DNA of 64,000 nt from Parvularcula lutaonensis (lineage in GTDB: Bacteria > Pseudomonadota > Alphaproteobacteria > Caulobacterales > Parvularculaceae), in NCBI RefSeq assembly GCF_014651915.1, contig NZ_BMXU01000003.1:20840-84839 (forward strand). The letters are read 5' to 3'. Made by a program: the position numbers and the translations under genes. The notes below the pieces were generated by a model that did no database searches, was not told the DNA's origin, and worked only from the letters and a program-made list of their open reading frames with translations. Below, in pieces: positions 1 to 9,864 of the stretch (the stretch's first letter is position 1; every line of letters begins with the position of its first letter).

Positions 1-1785
1 CCAGCCGCGCCAGAACCAGTCGAGGTCCTTGCCGGACACCTCCTCCATGGTGCGGAAGAAGTCCGCAGGCTGAGGACGCTTGAACTTCCAGCGGCGAGAA
101 TACTCGCGGAACGCCTCATCGAAGAGCTCGCGCCCCAGAATGGTCTCCCGCAGGATCACAAGGGCGGAGGCCGGCTTCGAATAGGCGTTGGGGCCGAACT
201 GGATGATCGAGTCCGACTGGGTCATCACCGGGACCTGGTTCGAGCTGACCATGTAGTCCGTAATCACATCGAGCGGGTTCGGCTTGCCGCCGAGGATCGG
301 GAAGTCTTCCTCCCACTCGTACTCGGCCACATATTCGAGGAAGGTGTTGATCCCCTCGTCCATCCACGTCCACTGGCGTTCGTCGGAGTTCACCGTCATC
401 GGGAAATAGATATGGCCGATCTCGTGGATGATGACGCCGATCAGGCCGTATTTGATGTTCCGTGAATAGGTCACCTCGCCGTTCGGCGCATCCTTCGTGT
501 TCGGACGATAACCGTTGAAGGTGATCATCGGGTATTCCATCCCGCCGCGCTCCCATGCGTTCACGGACTGGGCGGTGGGATAGGGATAGTTGAAGGCGAA
601 CTTGTTGTAGACTTCCATCGTGTGGATGACCGCCTCGGTCGAGTATGTCGACCAGATCGGCTCGGCTTCGTTGGGGTAGAAGCTCATCGCCATGACAAGC
701 GGGTTTTCGTCATCGTCCTGACGGAAGCCCATCGCATCCCAGATGAACTTTCGCGAGGAGGCCCAGGCGAAGTCGCGGACATTCTCGGCCTTGAACTTCC
801 AGGTCTTGGTCTTGTCGGTCCCCTCTTTCTCGTTCTCCTTCGCCTCTTCAGGTGTCACGATGAAGACAGGGTTCTCAGCGGTCTTCGCCCTTTCGAGGCG
901 GCGGCGCTGCTGCCGGGTCAGGACCTGGCCGGGGTTCTGCAACACGCCGGTTGCGGAGACGATATGGTCCGCAGGCACCGTGATATCGACTTCGTAGTCG
1001 CCGAACTCGAGGGTGAACTCGCCACGACCGAGAAACGCCTTGTTGTGCCAGCCCTCATAGTCCGTGAACGCCGCCATGCGTGGGAACCACTGGGCGAGGA
1101 AGAAAATCGTGTCGTCGGTCGGCTCTTCTGCGTCGACAGGGAAGCTCTCATAGCCGCCGCGGCCGCCGACCACGCTTTCGTTGATGATATTGAACGACCA
1201 AGGGATCGTGAACTCTGTCTCCGCACCCGGAGCAAGCGGCTCGGGAAGGTCGATCCGCATCATCGTGTCGACGACGGTGTAGCTCAGCTCGTTGCCATCA
1301 CCATCGGTGACGGTGCCGATCTTGAAGCCGTAGTCATTGTTTTCGAAGTTCTCGAGACGCGCAAGCGCACCGAAGTCCAGGCGCGGCGCGGAGTTCGAAC
1401 CCGGACGGCGGCCCATGTCCGACATTCGCTCGGATGTCCGCGCCAGCGATCCATCGGCGAAGCGGTTCTGGTCCAAGGCCACCCAGAGATAGCGAAGCTC
1501 GTGCGGCGAGTTGTTCTTGTAGATGATGTCTTCTGACGCCTCGATGCGCTTGGCATCCTCGTCGAGCACGACGTTGATCTTGTAATCCGCCTGCTGCTGC
1601 CAGTAGGCGGGGCCCGGCTCGCCGGTCGCCGCGCGGTAGGCGTTCGGCGTCGGCAGCTTGTCGTCGAGCTGTTCGAAGGCCCTCGCCCCTGAACCCACGC
1701 CGGTGAAGGTCGGCCCGTTTTTCTGCGCCAGCGCGGGGCTGGCTGCAATCATGACAAGAGAGGCGATCGAGAAAACAATCCGCAC
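1..1785 (-). CDS. M1-family metallopeptidase, secreted (partial, C-terminus outside window)
   Basis: A zinc aminopeptidase-like protein read on the minus strand, 595 residues visible. The N-terminus is a clear signal peptide ending near ALAQ, so the enzyme acts outside the cytoplasm. The zinc motif HEIGH (HExxH) lies in the stretch VIIHEIGHIYFP, encoded near 415-445, and is followed by a second acidic segment (WTWMDEGINTFLEYVAEYE) that supplies the third ligand of the gluzincin pattern. Start: a GTG at 1785 follows an in-frame TAA at 1792-1794 and has AAGGG about nine bases upstream. The neighbouring TonB receptor and S9 peptidase suggest a peptide-scavenging theme, which is inference. The C-terminus runs off the left edge. 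The exact M1 subfamily is not determined. Confidence 0.85.
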   Translation of the reverse strand, partial: MRIVFSIASLVMIAASPALAQKNGPTFTGVGSGARAFEQLDDKLPTPNAYRAATGEPGPAYWQQQADYKINVVLDEDAKRIEASEDIIYKNNSPHELRYLWVALDQNRFADGSLARTSERMSDMGRRPGSNSAPRLDFGALARLENFENNDYGFKIGTVTDGDGNELSYTVVDTMMRIDLPEPLAPGAETEFTIPWSFNIINESVVGGRGGYESFPVDAEEPTDDTIFFLAQWFPRMAAFTDYEGWHNKAFLGRGEFTLEFGDYEVDITVPADHIVSATGVLQNPGQVLTRQQRRRLERAKTAENPVFIVTPEEAKENEKEGTDKTKTWKFKAENVRDFAWASSRKFIWDAMGFRQDDDENPLVMAMSFYPNEAEPIWSTYSTEAVIHTMEVYNKFAFNYPYPTAQSVNAWERGGMEYPMITFNGYRPNTKDAPNGEVTYSRNIKYGLIGVIIHEIGHIYFPMTVNSDERQWTWMDEGINTFLEYVAEYEWEEDFPILGGKPNPLDVITDYMVSSNQVPVMTQSDSIIQFGPNAYSKPASALVILRETILGRELFDEAFREYSRRWKFKRPQPADFFRTMEEVSGKDLDWFWRGW

Positions 1786-1950
1786 GCGATTTTACCCTTC
1801 GAGAACGCGGCACGACAGTAACGTCTCACCCCGTTGAGTCCAGTGAAACGACCGTTTTAATATACCACCCCTAAAGAGCCGATAATCGCGCCCGACCTGC
1901 GCTAGGGTCACGGCGTCCCAAAGTCTTTCTCCCACTAGGAAAAAACTGTC

Positions 1951-4179
1951 ATGCGTTACCTGACCGGCGTCTCGGCTGCGGCACTTTGTATCGCCAGCAC
2001 GGCCTTCGCCAGCGAGCCCTCCACCGACGAAATCATCGTCACCGCAACCAAGCGCCCCCTGCCCCTGTCGGAGGTCGCCGGCAGCGTCGATGTGATCGAG
2101 CTCGGCAGCCAGCCGGGCGGCCTCGACCGGGCGGAGGAGATCACCCGCCTCGTCACCGGCCTGCAGGCCGCCGTCGCAAACGGCAGCCAGATCGCCTACC
2201 AGATCCGCGGCATCGGAGCGGTGGATCACCAGGCCCTGACCCCCGGCGCCGCGGCGGTCTACCGCGATGGCGTTCTGCTCGCGACCAATGTCCAGACCGG
2301 CTTCCTTCTTTATGACATGGCGCGCGTCGAGGTCCTCAAAGGCCCCCAAGGCACGCTTTACGGCCGCAATGCATCGAGCGGCTCGATCAACTTCGTCACG
2401 AACCGTCCGGGCACGGATGCCCCGTCGTCCCTCCGCCTGCGCGCAGGCAGCTACGACCTGCTCGACGTGGCCGGAGCTTTCGAAACTTCATTGGCCGAAG
2501 ACCTCGCCGCCCGCCTCGCCTTTCGCGGCAGGTTGCAGGGCCCGGTCCTCGACAATGTCGCCAGCGGCGGCTTCCCCGCAGGCTCCGACCGTGCAGCCGG
2601 GGAAACCGAAGACTTCGGCATGCGCCTGTCCGTCCTGCGCGAGGGTGATCGGAGCACGGCCCTTCTTCGCCTTCACTACGAGGCCCAGAAGGGCACCAAT
2701 CCGGCCCCTCTCAACAGCGCCCTCGACCTCGGTGACCACGAGATCTCCGTCGGAAATGACGGCCTGCAGCCCCGAGACAATGACTTCTACGGAGCATCGC
2801 TCGAGACGACATGGACAAGCGGGGGCTGGGACATGACCTCGCTCACGGCCTTCGAGGGTTACGCGCAAAACTACGGCTTCGACTTTGACGGCACACCGGC
2901 GCCTTTCGGCATTCCGTCGCTCAATGCCAACCTGCGCTACAATCGCGACTATTGGCAGGCGAGCCAGGAACTCCGCGGCGTGAAAGAGCTGGAGCGCGGA
3001 TCGCTCCTCATCGGACTTGCGGCGTCGACGGATGACTTCCAGCAGGACTACCTCATCTGGTGCGGCAGGCTCGACGAAGCGACCCTGCTTGGCAGCTGCA
3101 CCTATGTCGGTGCTCCGGGCCGCGTCGGCCCGACCCCCGCCTCTCCGAGCCCGGTGCGCTCGCTCCTCACCACGATCGAGCAGCAGCGCAGCACGGGCGC
3201 CCTGTTCGCGAGCCTTCAGCACGACCTGACGGACCGCCTCGCCCTCACCCTTGGCGGGCGACTCACGGCGGAAGACATCGACGGCGAAGGTTTCGGCATC
3301 CACCTCTTCGAAGATGGCACGCGGGCCTTCAACGACCGCGATGGCCTCGGCGATGCCGTCGGCAGCAATTCCATCGAAGAAACCCGCTTCACCGGGGATG
3401 CGGCCCTTCGCTATGCGATCAGCTTACGGACCAATGTTTATGCCTCTGTCGCCAGCGGCTTCAAAAGCGGCGGTTTCAACGGCGAGGTCGCGAACAATGC
3501 CGGGCACTACGCCGATGAAGGGCTGTTCGGCGCGGAGACCGTCATCGCCTATGAACTCGGCCTTCGAAGCCGGGTGACGGACCGGCTGCGCGGCAGTATC
3601 GCGGCCTTCATACTCGATTATGACGATCCGCAAGCCCGCATCTTCGTGCCGTTCACCCAGCCCGACGGCACCACGATCATCTCCAACTCGCTCTCGAACC
3701 TCGACGCAGCCGGTGTCCGTGGCCTTGAGATCGAAGCTGAAGCACAGCCTACGGATCGTCTAGACTTGCGGGCCAGTGTCACTCTTCTCGACACGGAGAT
3801 CTACCAGCCCTTCGATGGCAGCAGCAACGCAGCGCTCTTCGACGGCAACCCGCTGCCCTTCGCCTCGGAAGTCTCCGCCACCCTCAGCGGCCGCTGGCTC
3901 CTTCCATTCGCAGGCGACCGCTTCTCCATCGCAGCCGATGCCAAGTACCGCAGCGACTACCAGCTCGATGCCGAAGGGCTCGACGAGCGCAAGCAGGAAG
4001 GCTTCACCACGGTCAACGCAGCCTTCGAAGCTGCCGTGACCGACGACCTCACGTTCTCCATCTGGGGACGCAATCTGAGCGACGAAGACTATGCCGTCTC
4101 AGGCTACGGCTTCATCGGCACCAACACCTTCCGTAGCGCTCCGCGTACTGTGGGAATGGATCTCAGGCTCGTGTTCTGA
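1951..4179 (+). CDS. TonB-dependent outer-membrane receptor
   Basis: 742-residue outer-membrane active transporter. It has a signal peptide (MRYLTGVSAAALCIASTAFA), then a TonB-box-like segment DEIIVTATKRP, a plug domain (residues about 30-160, with the typical VEVLKGPQGTLYGRNASSGSINFVT block) and a 22-strand-type barrel ending in an aromatic residue (GMDLRLVF). The length is normal for the family, and the sequence resembles the Caulobacter/sphingomonad-type receptors of unknown substrate. It transcribes toward the S9 peptidase gene and shares a bidirectional terminator with it. The ligand cannot be assigned from sequence; flanking peptidases make a peptide-derived or metal-chelate substrate possible. 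Confidence 0.92.
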   Translation: MRYLTGVSAAALCIASTAFASEPSTDEIIVTATKRPLPLSEVAGSVDVIELGSQPGGLDRAEEITRLVTGLQAAVANGSQIAYQIRGIGAVDHQALTPGAAAVYRDGVLLATNVQTGFLLYDMARVEVLKGPQGTLYGRNASSGSINFVTNRPGTDAPSSLRLRAGSYDLLDVAGAFETSLAEDLAARLAFRGRLQGPVLDNVASGGFPAGSDRAAGETEDFGMRLSVLREGDRSTALLRLHYEAQKGTNPAPLNSALDLGDHEISVGNDGLQPRDNDFYGASLETTWTSGGWDMTSLTAFEGYAQNYGFDFDGTPAPFGIPSLNANLRYNRDYWQASQELRGVKELERGSLLIGLAASTDDFQQDYLIWCGRLDEATLLGSCTYVGAPGRVGPTPASPSPVRSLLTTIEQQRSTGALFASLQHDLTDRLALTLGGRLTAEDIDGEGFGIHLFEDGTRAFNDRDGLGDAVGSNSIEETRFTGDAALRYAISLRTNVYASVASGFKSGGFNGEVANNAGHYADEGLFGAETVIAYELGLRSRVTDRLRGSIAAFILDYDDPQARIFVPFTQPDGTTIISNSLSNLDAAGVRGLEIEAEAQPTDRLDLRASVTLLDTEIYQPFDGSSNAALFDGNPLPFASEVSATLSGRWLLPFAGDRFSIAADAKYRSDYQLDAEGLDERKQEGFTTVNAAFEAAVTDDLTFSIWGRNLSDEDYAVSGYGFIGTNTFRSAPRTVGMDLRLVF

Positions 4180-4181
4180 CG

Positions 4182-4210
4182 AAAAGGGGCGCCGCGGCGC
4201 CCCTTTCCTT
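4182..4210. terminator. Bidirectional rho-independent terminator
   Basis: Eight-base-pair stem GGGGCGCC/GGCGCCCC with a two-base loop, preceded by AAAA and followed by TTTCCTTT. It sits between the convergent receptor gene (stop 4179) and S9 peptidase gene (stop 4214), so it can serve both strands. Confidence 0.8.
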
Positions 4211-4213
4211 TCC

Positions 4214-6439
4214 CTATTCACCCGGCTTCAGGTGCCTGTCGAAGAACCGCATCGAGTGGGTGAAGCGGTGCTGTCCCTGCGGCCCAGAATGGATCGAGTG
4301 GCGCTGGCCCGGATAGGTCATCATCTCGAAGTCCTTGCCCATCGCCTGCAGCCTTGCGAACACGCGTGTCGAATTGTCGAACGTCACGTTGTCGTCGGCC
4401 ATGCCGTGGATGATGAGCAGCGGCGTCTCGAGCTGTCCGAGATAGGGAAACACGGACGAGCGCTCATAGCCTTCGGGGTTGTCCTGCGGCGTATCCATGT
4501 AACGCTCCGTGTAGAACGTGTCATACAGCGACCAGTCCGACACCGGCGCGCCCGAGACCGCAGCCGCGAAGGTCCCTTCCGGTGCGCGCAGCGCGAGGTG
4601 CAGGGTCATGTAGCCGCCATAGGACCAGCCGGTGACACCGATGCGGTCCTCGTCCACGTAAGGCAAAGAGGCCAGGAAGTCCGTGCCCTGAAGCTGGTCG
4701 GTCACCTCGACGCCCGCCATGTTCCGGTAGAGATGGTCCTCGAAGCCTTTGCCCCGGCCGCCCGAGCCGCGCCCGTCGATCGTGAAAACGACATAGCCCT
4801 GCTGCTGCATGTACTGGTCGAACAGGAACCAGCGGCCGAAGCTGTTGGTCACGAGCTGCGGCCCCGGCCCGCCATAGACGCGCAGGATCGCCGGGTATTC
4901 CTTGCTCTCGTCGAAATCGTGAGGCTTCAGGATAGAGTAATAGAGCGCCTCGCCCGTTTCGGCCGTCAGTGTGCCGAATTCCGGGGTCTGGTGGGCGTCG
5001 AGATAGGGGTAGTAGGGATGCATTCGGTCGAGGGCATTCTCCTCGATCCAGGTGATCCGCTCGCCGTCCGCGTCATAGAGCCCGGTCTGCGGCGGCGTCG
5101 AGGAGTTGGACGAAGTCGCCACGAAACTCCCTGCATCCGGAGCCATCGACACCGACCACGTCGAGCCGAGCCGGGTCACCCGCTCGGGCGCGCCGGGGTC
5201 CTTGTAGCTCACCCGGTAGAGGTGCCGTTCCAGCGGCGTGTCGACATGGGCGACGAAATAGACCTCGCCAGCCTCTTCATCGACGGCGGCAATCCCCCGC
5301 ACCTGCCAGTCGCCGAGCGTGACCTGCGTTTTCTCTCCGTCCTCGGAGAAATGGAGAATGTGCCGGAAGCCCGTTTCCTCCGTCGTCCAGAGAAACCCGC
5401 CCTCTGCGAGCGGATGGAAGTCATCGGACAGGTTGATCCATGCGTCCTGCTTCTCCGTGTAGACCTCTTCGACTTGCCCGGTTCCGAGGTTCACCTTGCT
5501 GAGGGTCAGCTCGGTCTGGTCCCGGTTGACCGTCTGGATGAAGAGATCCTCCGGCGATGCCCAGTCCACGCGCGCAAGATAGGTGTCCGGCGAGGCGCCC
5601 CACATCACCTTGACAGGGCGGCGCTTGTCCATGTCCTTGATGAAGAGGTCGACCACTGCATTCGGGCGTCCTGCCCGCGGGTAGCGCTGCTCGATCACCG
5701 TCACGTCATTGGCGGCAATATCAAAGCGCGGGATGATGTCGACGCCGGTTTCGTCCGTGCGCGTATAGACAATGCGCTGGTCGTCGGGACTCCACCAATT
5801 GCCGGTGTAGCGGTTCATCTCTTCCTGCGCGACGAACTCCGCCGTGCCGTAGGAGACGGCGCCCTCGCCCTGGGGCGAGATCCGGCGCTCGCGGCCGCTG
5901 TCGAGATCGATCGCATAGAGGGTGCCGTCCCGCAGGAAGCTGACGTACTCTCCTGACGGAGAGACCTTGGCGTCATACTCGAAACCCTCGGTCTCGGTCA
6001 GCCTGCGGACGCTCTTGTCGTCAAGCGCCACGAGGAAGAGGTCGCCGGCCAGCGGCACGAGGATCTGTTCGCCTTCGGAATCCCACTGGTACTGGACGAT
6101 GCCCTTCGAGCTCGAGATCCGCTTGCGCTCGCGCAGGGCCTTCTCCTCTTCGGACAGCTCGAAATCGTCAGGCTCGAGGAGCTTCGAATCGACCAGCATC
6201 GAAGCCTCGCCGGTCTCCACGTCATAGGCCCACAGGTCGAGCCTGGAGGCGTCGTCTTCGCGCGCCTTCAGGAAGGTGACGAGCGAGCCGTCCGGGGCGT
6301 AGGCCACGGCCCGCGGGCTGGTCCCGGTCAGGCTCGGGCTGGCGAACAGCCTGTCGAGGGAAAGCTCCTCCGCGAAGGACGTCGCGGGCAGGAGGGCGGT
6401 GGCGGCGAGGATACTGGCTCGCAGGATGGTGCGCGTCAT
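4214..6439 (-). CDS. S9-family prolyl oligopeptidase / dipeptidyl-peptidase IV-like, secreted
   Basis: 741-residue serine peptidase with the DPP-IV layout: signal peptide (residues 1-23, LPATSFAEE), an eight-bladed beta-propeller (about 30-480), and an alpha/beta-hydrolase domain. The nucleophile elbow GWSYGGY places the catalytic serine at residue 606; the acid is in MADDNVTFDN and the histidine in GQRHSIHSG. The propeller contains the FVAQEEMNRYTG segment, whose Glu-Glu pair in DPP-IV enzymes binds the substrate amino terminus, supporting dipeptide release after proline. It probably acts in the periplasm or outside the cell. It starts at ATG 6439 and faces the TonB receptor across a shared terminator. 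Confidence 0.93.
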   Translation of the reverse strand: MTRTILRASILAATALLPATSFAEELSLDRLFASPSLTGTSPRAVAYAPDGSLVTFLKAREDDASRLDLWAYDVETGEASMLVDSKLLEPDDFELSEEEKALRERKRISSSKGIVQYQWDSEGEQILVPLAGDLFLVALDDKSVRRLTETEGFEYDAKVSPSGEYVSFLRDGTLYAIDLDSGRERRISPQGEGAVSYGTAEFVAQEEMNRYTGNWWSPDDQRIVYTRTDETGVDIIPRFDIAANDVTVIEQRYPRAGRPNAVVDLFIKDMDKRRPVKVMWGASPDTYLARVDWASPEDLFIQTVNRDQTELTLSKVNLGTGQVEEVYTEKQDAWINLSDDFHPLAEGGFLWTTEETGFRHILHFSEDGEKTQVTLGDWQVRGIAAVDEEAGEVYFVAHVDTPLERHLYRVSYKDPGAPERVTRLGSTWSVSMAPDAGSFVATSSNSSTPPQTGLYDADGERITWIEENALDRMHPYYPYLDAHQTPEFGTLTAETGEALYYSILKPHDFDESKEYPAILRVYGGPGPQLVTNSFGRWFLFDQYMQQQGYVVFTIDGRGSGGRGKGFEDHLYRNMAGVEVTDQLQGTDFLASLPYVDEDRIGVTGWSYGGYMTLHLALRAPEGTFAAAVSGAPVSDWSLYDTFYTERYMDTPQDNPEGYERSSVFPYLGQLETPLLIIHGMADDNVTFDNSTRVFARLQAMGKDFEMMTYPGQRHSIHSGPQGQHRFTHSMRFFDRHLKPGE

Positions 6440-6835
6440 GGAGCGAAGAGATGCCTTAAATTCGGGCTATCGCCAAGCTCGGAGAAGCGATAAGCGCCCC
6501 TCGCGCTACCCGAGAGGCCCTCGCTCAGGTGCAGGTTGAGAAAACCTGCGAAGGTCGATAATGGCCGTTTCGTGCTCACGCGCGCTTATTTCTGCATCAT
6601 ACGACCAAAAACAATTCACCGAATAGCTCCTTCGGCCAAAATCCAAATTGAGTTGACGGAGTCGTGGAGCTGCCGCACCGCTGTGTTTCCTCTTCATAAG
6701 AAGAGACCGGAGGCAGCGTGAAACCGGCACCTGCCGGTCCTCCGACCCAATCCGATTTCTTGTTCGTGGCCCATCACGCGCGCCGCGAAGGAAAGCGCAC
6801 TGCCGTGTGAATGCTGGCCTGTGCGTGAGAGTTTT
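6440..6835. other. Intergenic region between divergent S9 peptidase and DEAD-box helicase genes
   Basis: 396 bases with no convincing gene; one 61-codon open frame on the plus strand has no ribosome site and an unconvincing composition. Two hairpin-forming inverted repeats are visible: GCAGGTT/AACCTGC at 6531-6549 (five-base loop) and ACCGGCA/TGCCGGT at 6723-6738 (two-base loop). The second lies about 100 bases ahead of the helicase start, so a structured 5' leader is possible; long leaders are common on cold-regulated RNA helicase genes. This is inference. Confidence 0.4.
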
Positions 6836-8137
6836 ATGAGTGATTTTTCCGAGTTCGGGCTCGCCCCCTCCATTGCCAGAGTGCTGGAGGCTGAAGGCTA
6901 TGACCGCCCGACTCCCATCCAACAACAGGCGATCCCGGTCGCCCTTGAAGGCAAGGACCTCCTCGGCATCGCCCAGACGGGCACCGGCAAGACCCTCGGC
7001 TTTGCAGCCCCGATCCTGACCCGCCTCCTCGCCGAAAAGCGCCGCGCGCCGCAAAAGAGCTGCCGCACGCTGGTCCTCGCTCCGACGCGGGAGCTTGCCG
7101 CACAGATCGCGACCAGCTTCCGGACTTACGGCAAGGGCACGCGGCTCTCGGTCGAAGTCTGCTTCGGCGGCGTGAACATCAACCCGCAAAAGGCCAGGCT
7201 GCGCCAGGGTGTCGACATCCTCGTCGCCACGCCGGGCCGCCTTGAAGACCTGATGGGCCAGAAGGCCCTCAACCTCGACGGCGTCAGCCACCTCGTCCTC
7301 GACGAGGCGGACCAGATGCTCGACCTCGGTTTCATCCACGCCCTGCGCCGGATCGCCAAGGCGCTGCCGAAGAACCGCCAGACGATGTTGTTCTCGGCCA
7401 CCATGCCGAAGCCGATCCGCCAGCTCGCGTCCGAATTCCTGACCGACCCGGTGGAAGTTTCCGTTGCCCCGGAAAGCACCACGGCAGAGAAGGTCGATCA
7501 GTCCGCCTACTTCATCAAGCGCGAAGACAAACCGCGCCTTCTGGCGGAGATTCTCCGCCGCGAGGAGGTCGAACAGGTCATTGTCTTCACGCGGACCAAG
7601 CACGGCGCTGACAAGCTCGTGCGTTACCTCGCCAAGCAGGACATCGACGCCGCTGCTCTCCACGGCAACAAGAGCCAGAACCAGCGCCTGCGTGCCCTTG
7701 GCGCCTTCCGCGACAAGAAGCTGAACGTCCTGATCGCGACCGACATCGCCGCTCGCGGCATCGACATTTCGGGCCTCGGCCACGTCATCAATTACGAGCT
7801 TCCCAACGTACCCGAACAGTACGTGCACAGAATCGGCCGCACAGGCCGCGCTGACCGCGAAGGCAATGCGATTGCCCTCGTGCAAGGCGATGAAAAGTCC
7901 TACCTCAGAGCCATTGAGAAGACGATCCGGCAGAAGATCGTCGTCGCTCCGCTACCTTCTGGCTTTGAGGAGGACTTGTCCGACCTGCCCCCGGCGAAAC
8001 GCCAGCAGAACCAGGGCCGTCCGCAGCAGCGTCGCAGCGGCCCGGGACGCGGCAAGCCCGGCGCTGGCCAGTCACAGAAGCCCCGCCGCGGCGGCAACCG
8101 CCGCCCGCAAGGCCGGAAAGTCGCGGCGAAGGTCTAG
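6836..8137 (+). CDS. DEAD-box ATP-dependent RNA helicase (RhlE type)
   Basis: 433-residue RNA helicase. Visible motifs in order: Q-motif (YDRPTPIQQQAIP), motif I AQTGTGKT near residue 46, PTRELA, DEAD in VLDEADQMLD near 155, SAT, TDIAARGIDI and HRIGRTGRADREG. The C-terminus (last ~45 residues) is a basic Arg/Gly/Pro/Gln-rich tail of the RhlE kind that helps bind RNA. Start: ATG 6836 is preceded by GAGAG; an upstream in-frame GTG at 6821 is less likely. It probably works in ribosome assembly or RNA turnover in the cytoplasm. Its last four bases overlap the convergent serine hydrolase gene. Confidence 0.95.
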   Translation: MSDFSEFGLAPSIARVLEAEGYDRPTPIQQQAIPVALEGKDLLGIAQTGTGKTLGFAAPILTRLLAEKRRAPQKSCRTLVLAPTRELAAQIATSFRTYGKGTRLSVEVCFGGVNINPQKARLRQGVDILVATPGRLEDLMGQKALNLDGVSHLVLDEADQMLDLGFIHALRRIAKALPKNRQTMLFSATMPKPIRQLASEFLTDPVEVSVAPESTTAEKVDQSAYFIKREDKPRLLAEILRREEVEQVIVFTRTKHGADKLVRYLAKQDIDAAALHGNKSQNQRLRALGAFRDKKLNVLIATDIAARGIDISGLGHVINYELPNVPEQYVHRIGRTGRADREGNAIALVQGDEKSYLRAIEKTIRQKIVVAPLPSGFEEDLSDLPPAKRQQNQGRPQQRRSGPGRGKPGAGQSQKPRRGGNRRPQGRKVAAKV

Positions 8138-9864
8138 TTCTTCGCCGTCAGTGCAGGGATGATGTGACCGCCGACGAAGCGGTCACGCCACCTGCCCCAG
8201 ATATAGCCTTGGCCGTAATTCCCGCCGTTGAACGCAATGACGAGGTCGAGCTCGGGCACCACCACGACGACCTGTCCGCCGTTGCCTGCCGCTTCGAAGG
8301 AGCGGTAGGTCCGTCCGTCCACGTCGATATCGAACATGTGCCAGGCAAGACCGTCCTTGCCGCCGAAATACATGTTGCCAAAGGCTTCCTCGGACAGCCC
8401 CGTCGTCGCCGCGCTGATCTCCACCCAAGGCGTCGTTGAACGTTCGATCCACTCCTCGCTGACCAGCCGCTCGCCGTTCCAGACACCGCCATCGAGCGCC
8501 ATCTGCCCGAGCTTCAGGAAATCCCGCGGTATGAGCTCCGCTCCGCCACCCAGATAGGCGTCACCGCTCGGCATCAGGTTCCAGTGATAGCGAGACCAGC
8601 CAAGCGGCTCTGCAATCAGCCGGTCGATCAGGGACAACGCGCGCTCCTCCAACGCAGCCGCGAGGGCACCGCCAACGAGGTTCATACCGCCGGAGCAGTA
8701 GGCATAGATCTCGCCGGGGCGCCGCACCATCGGCAGGCGCGCTGTCTGGGCCCAGAGGTTGTCTTCGCCACTTTCCCAAAGCCGCCACTCCGTACCCGGA
8801 CTCTGGTCATCATTATCATCGCAGGCAAGGCCGCTACGGTGGGTCATCAGGTCCGCGAGCGTCATCGCCTCGCGGCCGTCGCCCTCGGGAATGGCAGGGA
8901 TCGTCCGGCGAAGGAGCGGCATGACGGGCGTGCTCTCGTCCAGCTCCGCACCATCTGCCATGGCCGCGCCGAGGAGGATGGAGGCGAAGGTCTTTCCGGC
9001 CGAGCGGAGATCATGCCCGTCTTCCCGACCGTGGCCGAAGAAATACTCCTCGAGAACGAGCCTTCCATCCCGTGCGACGAGAACGCTGTGCACCAGGTCA
9101 GGACGTGCGGAGAGAGGGTCATGTTCAGCCAGTATACGGACGAGCTCCTCTAGCCTCTCGACATTGAACCCGGCAGCTTCCGGCTCACCTGCTTGCCAAC
9201 CATGTCCATCGGCAATCGGTGTCAGCCCATTGAACCCACCCATGCGAGGCAGAAAATCCGCCACCTGCGCACTGTCGGCGCGGACCATGGCAATCTCACC
9301 GAGCCTCGGGAAAGTCAGATGGAGCGTGTCCGCGGCTTCGTCATAGCGGTAGGATAGATTGATCTCGCGCCCACCCCGGTTCGCCGACAAAACACCCTCC
9401 TCCGCCTTGTACTGAATGACACCACCGGTGAAATTCCACTCGGGATTTCTGATCGCGGCTACCGACTCACCATCCCGCTTTCCAAATCCTATCAGTAGCC
9501 GGACATCGCGCTCGCGCGGCTGGGGTTCCCCGCGGAAGGTCCCACGCGCGGAGCGCATGAGGTCGAGGGGCGTCGCCATTGCCTGCCCGCCGAAGCCGTC
9601 CTCGGGCTGGATCCAGAAACCCTCGATGGCTAGTCGTCCGATCTCGCCCTCGAACCGCTCTCCGCTCGCAAGCGAGAAGGAGATGCCCCTCCCCTCCCGT
9701 TCGACCTCCAGGGGCTCGCCGTCCGCGTGAGTCTTGCATTCTCTCCGCCTGCAAACGACCTCTATGGCTCCGACCGGGGAACGGTAGACCTCCTTCCGGT
9801 AGGCAAAAATCCCCTCCGGCACAGCCTGCGCCAGAAGCACAGCCGTCAGTGTCGCGATCATCAT
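8134..9864 (-). CDS. Beta-lactamase-fold serine hydrolase (class C / S12-like), secreted
   Basis: 576 residues with a short signal peptide (MIATLTAVLLAQA). The N-terminal ~190 residues are not recognised. The C-terminal half is a serine beta-lactamase/D-Ala-D-Ala-carboxypeptidase-like domain: SAGK gives the SxxK motif with serine 288 and lysine 291, YCS in YAYCSGGMN fits the YxN/S position, and a Gly-rich segment (AAGNGGQVVVVVPELDLV) ends the fold. Such proteins are esterases, amidases or peptidases; true beta-lactam hydrolysis is not implied. It starts four bases inside the GntR gene (ATGA overlap), so the two are translationally coupled and probably co-regulated. Confidence 0.85.
   Translation of the reverse strand: MMIATLTAVLLAQAVPEGIFAYRKEVYRSPVGAIEVVCRRRECKTHADGEPLEVEREGRGISFSLASGERFEGEIGRLAIEGFWIQPEDGFGGQAMATPLDLMRSARGTFRGEPQPRERDVRLLIGFGKRDGESVAAIRNPEWNFTGGVIQYKAEEGVLSANRGGREINLSYRYDEAADTLHLTFPRLGEIAMVRADSAQVADFLPRMGGFNGLTPIADGHGWQAGEPEAAGFNVERLEELVRILAEHDPLSARPDLVHSVLVARDGRLVLEEYFFGHGREDGHDLRSAGKTFASILLGAAMADGAELDESTPVMPLLRRTIPAIPEGDGREAMTLADLMTHRSGLACDDNDDQSPGTEWRLWESGEDNLWAQTARLPMVRRPGEIYAYCSGGMNLVGGALAAALEERALSLIDRLIAEPLGWSRYHWNLMPSGDAYLGGGAELIPRDFLKLGQMALDGGVWNGERLVSEEWIERSTTPWVEISAATTGLSEEAFGNMYFGGKDGLAWHMFDIDVDGRTYRSFEAAGNGGQVVVVVPELDLVIAFNGGNYGQGYIWGRWRDRFVGGHIIPALTAKN

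Noticed and set aside
4091..5956. 621-codon plus-strand frame opposite the S9 peptidase
   Set aside because: It is the antisense shadow of a complete peptidase gene with catalytic motifs.
6536..6721. 61-codon plus-strand frame between the S9 peptidase and helicase genes
   Set aside because: No ribosome site, no recognisable domain, and it lies in a region with hairpins suited to a leader.
8134..9864. Annotation of the serine hydrolase as a beta-lactamase resistance gene
   Set aside because: Only the general fold motifs are present, with an unrelated N-terminal region; family members are mostly esterases or peptidases.
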